Positions 4,633-7,406 of a stretch of DNA of 7,406 nt are shown here, one piece after another. The DNA lies in contig JAJYOQ010000197.1 in the NCBI GenBank assembly GCA_021796135.1, forward strand, positions 1-7,406. The letters run 5' to 3'. The position numbers and the translations under genes are program-made. Source of the stretch: Bacteroidota bacterium (GTDB lineage: Bacteria > Bacteroidota > Ignavibacteria > Ignavibacteriales > Ignavibacteriaceae). Position 1 is the stretch's first letter, and each line of letters opens with the position of its first letter. Below the pieces are notes generated by a model, which did not search any database, was not told the origin of the DNA, and worked only from the letters and a program-made list of their open reading frames with translations.

Positions 4633-5100
4633 ATGAATAATAATACAATGAATGAAATTGAACAGATTGTAGTCTTTAAACTAGATGAGCTGCGGTACGC
4701 ACTTCGTTTAAGCGCTGTAGAACGTATTGTTCAAGCTGTTGAAATTACTCCGCTACCCAGGGCGCCTGCAATTGTTCTTGGTGTAATCAATATCGCAGGT
4801 AAGATAATTCCGGTTGTAAACATTAGGAAGCGGCTTAACTTTAAAGAAAGAGAAATTCAACTTAGCGATCAGTTTATTATAGCAAAAACATCTAAACGAA
4901 ATATCGTTTTGTCTGTTGATGAAGTTACCGGGCTTATTGAATTAACGGATCAGGGAATAATTCTCCCTGATAATGTGCTGCCAAATCTTAAATACGTTGA
5001 AGGAATAATAAAACTTTCAGACGGACTGGTGCTTATCCATGATCTGGATAAATTCCTATCGCTTGAAGAGGAAAAATTACTTACTAATTCTTTACACTAA
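4633..5100 (+). CDS. cheW: CheW-type chemotaxis coupling protein
   Basis: The protein has 155 residues from ATG 4633, chosen because AAAGG (4623-4627) lies five bases upstream; a TTG at 4615 is in frame but has no ribosome site. The CheW fold is plain: IEQIVVFKLDELRYALRLSA at the N-terminus, VERIVQAVEITPLPRAPAIV, then LGVINIAGKIIPVVNIRKRL at about residues 54-73, the signature strand-turn region (usually NxRG; here NIAG). FIIAKTSKRNIVLSVDEVTG follows in the second subdomain. CheW docks receptors to the CheA kinase under the membrane. Here it would serve the MCP that starts at 7322. The loss of the arginine in the N-x-R-G turn may alter its contacts. It corresponds by position to WspB in Wsp-type systems. 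Confidence 0.93.
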   Translation: MNNNTMNEIEQIVVFKLDELRYALRLSAVERIVQAVEITPLPRAPAIVLGVINIAGKIIPVVNIRKRLNFKEREIQLSDQFIIAKTSKRNIVLSVDEVTGLIELTDQGIILPDNVLPNLKYVEGIIKLSDGLVLIHDLDKFLSLEEEKLLTNSLH

Positions 5101-5125
5101 TTAAAGAGATAATTAAATAATCGTT

Positions 5126-6664
5126 ATGATATCAGAAGAATTAATATTTGAAACCAGCGGACTTATAGCCGGACGCTTAGGATTGAATTTTCCAAAAGAA
5201 CGTTGGTCCGACCTTGAGCGAGGTTTATCCTCTGCTGCAAAAGAACTTGGTTTTAAGGACGCTGCAGCTACCGCTCATTGGTTTTTGACAAACCATATAA
5301 ATAAAAATCAAATTGAAATTCTTGCGAGTCATCTTACAATTGGTGAGACTTATTTTTTCCGTGACATTAAGTACTTCGAAATATTGGAAGAAGAAATCTT
5401 ACCAAAACTTATTTCGTCCCGTCGTAAATCCGATAAAAGAATCAGAATATGGAGCGCCGGCTGTTCTTCCGGAGAAGAGCCTTACTCATTAGCCATCTTG
5501 TTAAATAAAATGATCCCTGATCTAAAAGAATGGAACATCACAATTTTAGCTACTGATATAAATTCAAAATTTTTAAATAAAGCTAATGAAGGTATTTATA
5601 CGGAATGGTCTTTCCGTAATACTCCTACTTGGGTTAAAGAGAAGTTTTTTGTTAACGAAAGCGAAAAGCGGTTTAAAATACTTCCCTCAATTAAAAAAAT
5701 GGTAAATATCTCCTACCTTAATCTGGCTGAAGACAATTACCCGTCCCTTATTAGCAATACAAATGCTATGGACATAGTATTTTGCCGGAATGTACTTATG
5801 TATTTTGTTCCGGAGCTGGCAAATAAAGTAGTACTTAATCTCCATAAATCTTTAATTGAGGGTGGATGGCTGATAGTTAATCCTGCTGAGACTTCTTTCA
5901 TACACAGGAACCAATTTAATCTAATTAATTTTGATAATGCAATTTTGTATCAAAGAGACAGCAGTAAGAATGAACCCTCTATTGAAATTAAATCCCATGA
6001 AATTCAATTTGAAACGAAGAAAGAATTATTTGATTCTAAATTTGGAATTGATACTTCGAAAAACGAAGAATTTATTTTAAGTGAAGAAATTCACCGCAGC
6101 TTACCGGAATCCCTCCCCTTGGTAAAGGAATATCTTAACGATGATGAAATAAATAATGATGGTCTGGATTTATTCTCAGTTGCGTCCGGTCTTTATAAAA
6201 CAGGACAATATGAAGAAGCCGAAAAAAAACTTTTAGAATTATTTTCTAAAGATCAACTTGATTCTAAAACAACAGCGCTTTTAGCCCGCATCTATGCTAA
6301 TAAAGGGAAATTGGAAGAAGCATTTAATTGGTGTAAAAGAGCTATTTCATCTGATAAACTAAATCCTGCTCACTATTATTTACAGGCTACAATTCTTCAA
6401 GAATTGGGAAATGAAAAAGAAGCAATAAGTTTTTTGAAACAGACACTTTACCTGGATCATAATTTTGTGATGGCATATTTGACATTAGGAAATCTTACTT
6501 CGAATAACCATCAACCGCATGGATCTAAAAAATATTACCGGAATGCAATATCAATTCTTAATACTTACGCTCCGGATGAAATATTGCCTCATTCGGAAGG
6601 AATAACAGCCGGGAGATTATTGGAAATTATTGGCTCGTCTAATTATCTGGAGAGTTTAAAATGA
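5126..6664 (+). CDS. cheR: CheR-type receptor methyltransferase with C-terminal TPR repeats
   Basis: The protein has 512 residues. Residues 1-70 form the helical CheR N-domain. GETYFFRD (73-80) is the conserved CheR substrate and cofactor region. IWSAGCSSGEEPYSLAI (108-124) is the S-adenosylmethionine motif, ATDIN (142-146) the acidic ribose contact, and FCRNVLMYF (219-227) the catalytic-domain motif. It transfers methyl groups to glutamates of the chemoreceptor. After a low-complexity acidic linker (about 280-345) come about four TPR-like helical pairs (348-480; for example GQYEEAEKKLLELF and GKLEEAFNWCKRAI). TPR-bearing CheR proteins such as WspC and FrzF occur in alternative-output pathways, where the repeats are thought to control access to the receptor. 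ATG 5126 lacks a close ribosome site (AAAGAGA lies 16 bases upstream). The stop overlaps the next start as ATGA, so translation is coupled. Confidence 0.95.
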   Translation: MISEELIFETSGLIAGRLGLNFPKERWSDLERGLSSAAKELGFKDAAATAHWFLTNHINKNQIEILASHLTIGETYFFRDIKYFEILEEEILPKLISSRRKSDKRIRIWSAGCSSGEEPYSLAILLNKMIPDLKEWNITILATDINSKFLNKANEGIYTEWSFRNTPTWVKEKFFVNESEKRFKILPSIKKMVNISYLNLAEDNYPSLISNTNAMDIVFCRNVLMYFVPELANKVVLNLHKSLIEGGWLIVNPAETSFIHRNQFNLINFDNAILYQRDSSKNEPSIEIKSHEIQFETKKELFDSKFGIDTSKNEEFILSEEIHRSLPESLPLVKEYLNDDEINNDGLDLFSVASGLYKTGQYEEAEKKLLELFSKDQLDSKTTALLARIYANKGKLEEAFNWCKRAISSDKLNPAHYYLQATILQELGNEKEAISFLKQTLYLDHNFVMAYLTLGNLTSNNHQPHGSKKYYRNAISILNTYAPDEILPHSEGITAGRLLEIIGSSNYLESLK

Positions 6665-7293
6665 ATGAAAATGTCAATTCATTAAAAAAAAGTAAATCAG
6701 GAATAATTAATTGGAATGAAATTAAAATGCATCTTGAATTGGGAAATCAATTGCTTGCAAATAATCGGGTTCCTTCTAACGAACAGAAAAAGAAAATTCT
6801 AAAGGATAGAGCAAAAGAAATTGCAAAAGAATCTAAGAATAAGGTAAGTGAAGAAAAAAATATTGAAGTTATTAAATTTTCTCTTGCATACGAAACTTAT
6901 GGAGTTGAGACTTTATATGTACGGGAAGTTTTCCCGCTGAAAGAACTTACTTCTTTGCCTTCAACGCCGGCATTTTTACTTGGCATTACAAATGTCCGCG
7001 GAAGGATTTTACCTGTCATTGATATTAAAAGATTTTTTAATCTGCCTGAAAAAGGTTTAACTGATTTAAACAAACTAATCATACTCCATTCGGAAGATTT
7101 TGAACTAGCTATTCTGGCGGATTTAATTATTGATGTTCTCAATATTAATCTTGTAACTCTTCAGCCATCATTGCCAACATTAACCGGCATTCGCGCTGAT
7201 TTTTTGAAAGGAGTTACCATGGATGGAGTGATAGTACTCGACGGTGAAAAAATTTTGAATGATAGAAGAATAATAATAAATAATGAACTTTAG
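6661..7293 (+). CDS. CheW-type coupling protein with helical N-terminal extension (WspD-like)
   Basis: The protein has 210 residues. Its first 65 residues are a charged helical extension containing INWNEIKMHLELGNQLLANN and ILKDRAKEIAKE; a similar W...L...ILxxRAxxLA pattern is known from CheW proteins encoded beside TPR-type CheR. The CheW domain follows (68-210): IEVIKFSLAYETYGVETLYV, VREVFPLKELTSLPSTPAFL and the signature LLGITNVRGRILPVIDI (106-122) with the standard N-V-R-G turn. It would couple the receptor to CheA. Its ATG overlaps the cheR stop by four bases and has GGAGAG (6649-6654) six bases upstream. Two different CheW proteins in one operon, one extended, is the WspB/WspD arrangement; whether the output is motility, c-di-GMP or development cannot be read from this window. 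Confidence 0.92.
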   Translation: MNENVNSLKKSKSGIINWNEIKMHLELGNQLLANNRVPSNEQKKKILKDRAKEIAKESKNKVSEEKNIEVIKFSLAYETYGVETLYVREVFPLKELTSLPSTPAFLLGITNVRGRILPVIDIKRFFNLPEKGLTDLNKLIILHSEDFELAILADLIIDVLNINLVTLQPSLPTLTGIRADFLKGVTMDGVIVLDGEKILNDRRIIINNEL

Positions 7294-7306
7294 ATAATTT
7301 TTTAAT

Positions 7307-7324
7307 AAGGAGATTCAAACAATG
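7307..7324 (+). promoter_or_regulatory. Ribosome binding site of the MCP gene
   Basis: AAGGAG at 7307-7312 lies nine bases before ATG 7322, a clear ribosome site that fixes the start of the partial chemoreceptor gene. Confidence 0.65.
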
Positions 7325-7406
7325 AAAATTTCTGTCGGAACAAAGATCGGCGCCGGATTCGGTTTATCATTAATAATTCTACTCTTAATTGGTATAACCT
7401 CGCTGC
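7322..7406 (+). CDS. Methyl-accepting chemotaxis protein, N-terminus only
   Basis: ATG 7322 opens a frame that runs off the right edge after 28 complete codons. It reads MKISVGTKIGAGFGLSLIIL and continues with LLIGITSL, the usual start of an MCP: a short basic cytoplasmic stretch, G-F-rich entry and a first transmembrane helix (about residues 12-28). The ligand-binding, HAMP and signalling domains lie beyond the window. It follows the second CheW by 28 bases in the same operon and would be the receptor served by the CheW and CheR proteins upstream. Many histidine kinases begin similarly, so the call depends on context. Confidence 0.75.
   Translation, partial: MKISVGTKIGAGFGLSLIILLLIGITSL

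Noticed and set aside
6897..7142. Minus-strand open frame of 81 codons
   Set aside because: Opposite the signature region of the second CheW protein; a shadow frame.
1..7406. CRISPR arrays, tRNA or rRNA genes, IS transposases
   Set aside because: No spaced direct-repeat array, cloverleaf, rRNA-like segment or transposase motif was seen on either strand.

Overview
The window is AT-rich bacterial DNA. Hand counts of single 60-base rows give about 20-40% GC in most places. It looks like a chromosomal accessory region leading into a chemosensory operon. AT-rich composition, TPR-bearing CheR, GC-rich palindromes of the CTGCCGGCAG and GCCTC-GTTA-GAGGC type and many short intergenic remnants would fit the Bacteroidota/Ignavibacteria side of the FCB group. 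That is only an impression. Several genes have clear Shine-Dalgarno sequences, which is unusual for classical Bacteroidetes, and no phylogenetic marker is present.

Layout. (1) Bases 1-460, minus strand: the start of a membrane-anchored protein that runs off the left edge. (2) Bases 461-1238: no convincing gene. (3) Bases 1239-2274: decayed, lysis-module-like pieces, namely a small HExxH putative metalloprotease, a 55-residue two-helix membrane protein, a broken coiled-coil gene and a short fragment resembling the C-terminus of an M15 peptidase. (4) Bases 2275-2768: non-coding DNA with short palindromes and one doubtful small ORF. (5) About 2769-4090: a segment of clearly higher GC (rows of 45-50%). 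It holds a striking fusion gene, a sigma-54 (RpoN) C-terminal/DNA-binding-like region joined to a GIY-YIG nuclease. Behind it come a small ORF with an (AG)9 tract and a hairpin plus T-run, then a membrane-protein start broken by an in-frame TGA. (6) Bases 4207-7406: a tight operon of single-domain response regulator, CheW, CheR with TPR repeats, a second CheW with a helical N-terminal extension, and the start of a methyl-accepting chemotaxis protein.

How the genes work together. The MCP would sense a signal, the two CheW proteins would couple it to a CheA kinase (not in the window), CheR-TPR would methylate the MCP, and the receiver protein would be a phosphorylation output or sink. The CheW / CheR-TPR / extended-CheW trio has the order of Wsp-type alternative-output chemosensory systems (WspB-WspC-WspD). 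The sigma-54/GIY-YIG island directly upstream looks foreign and may be a mobile or homing-type element. It is the most unusual item here.
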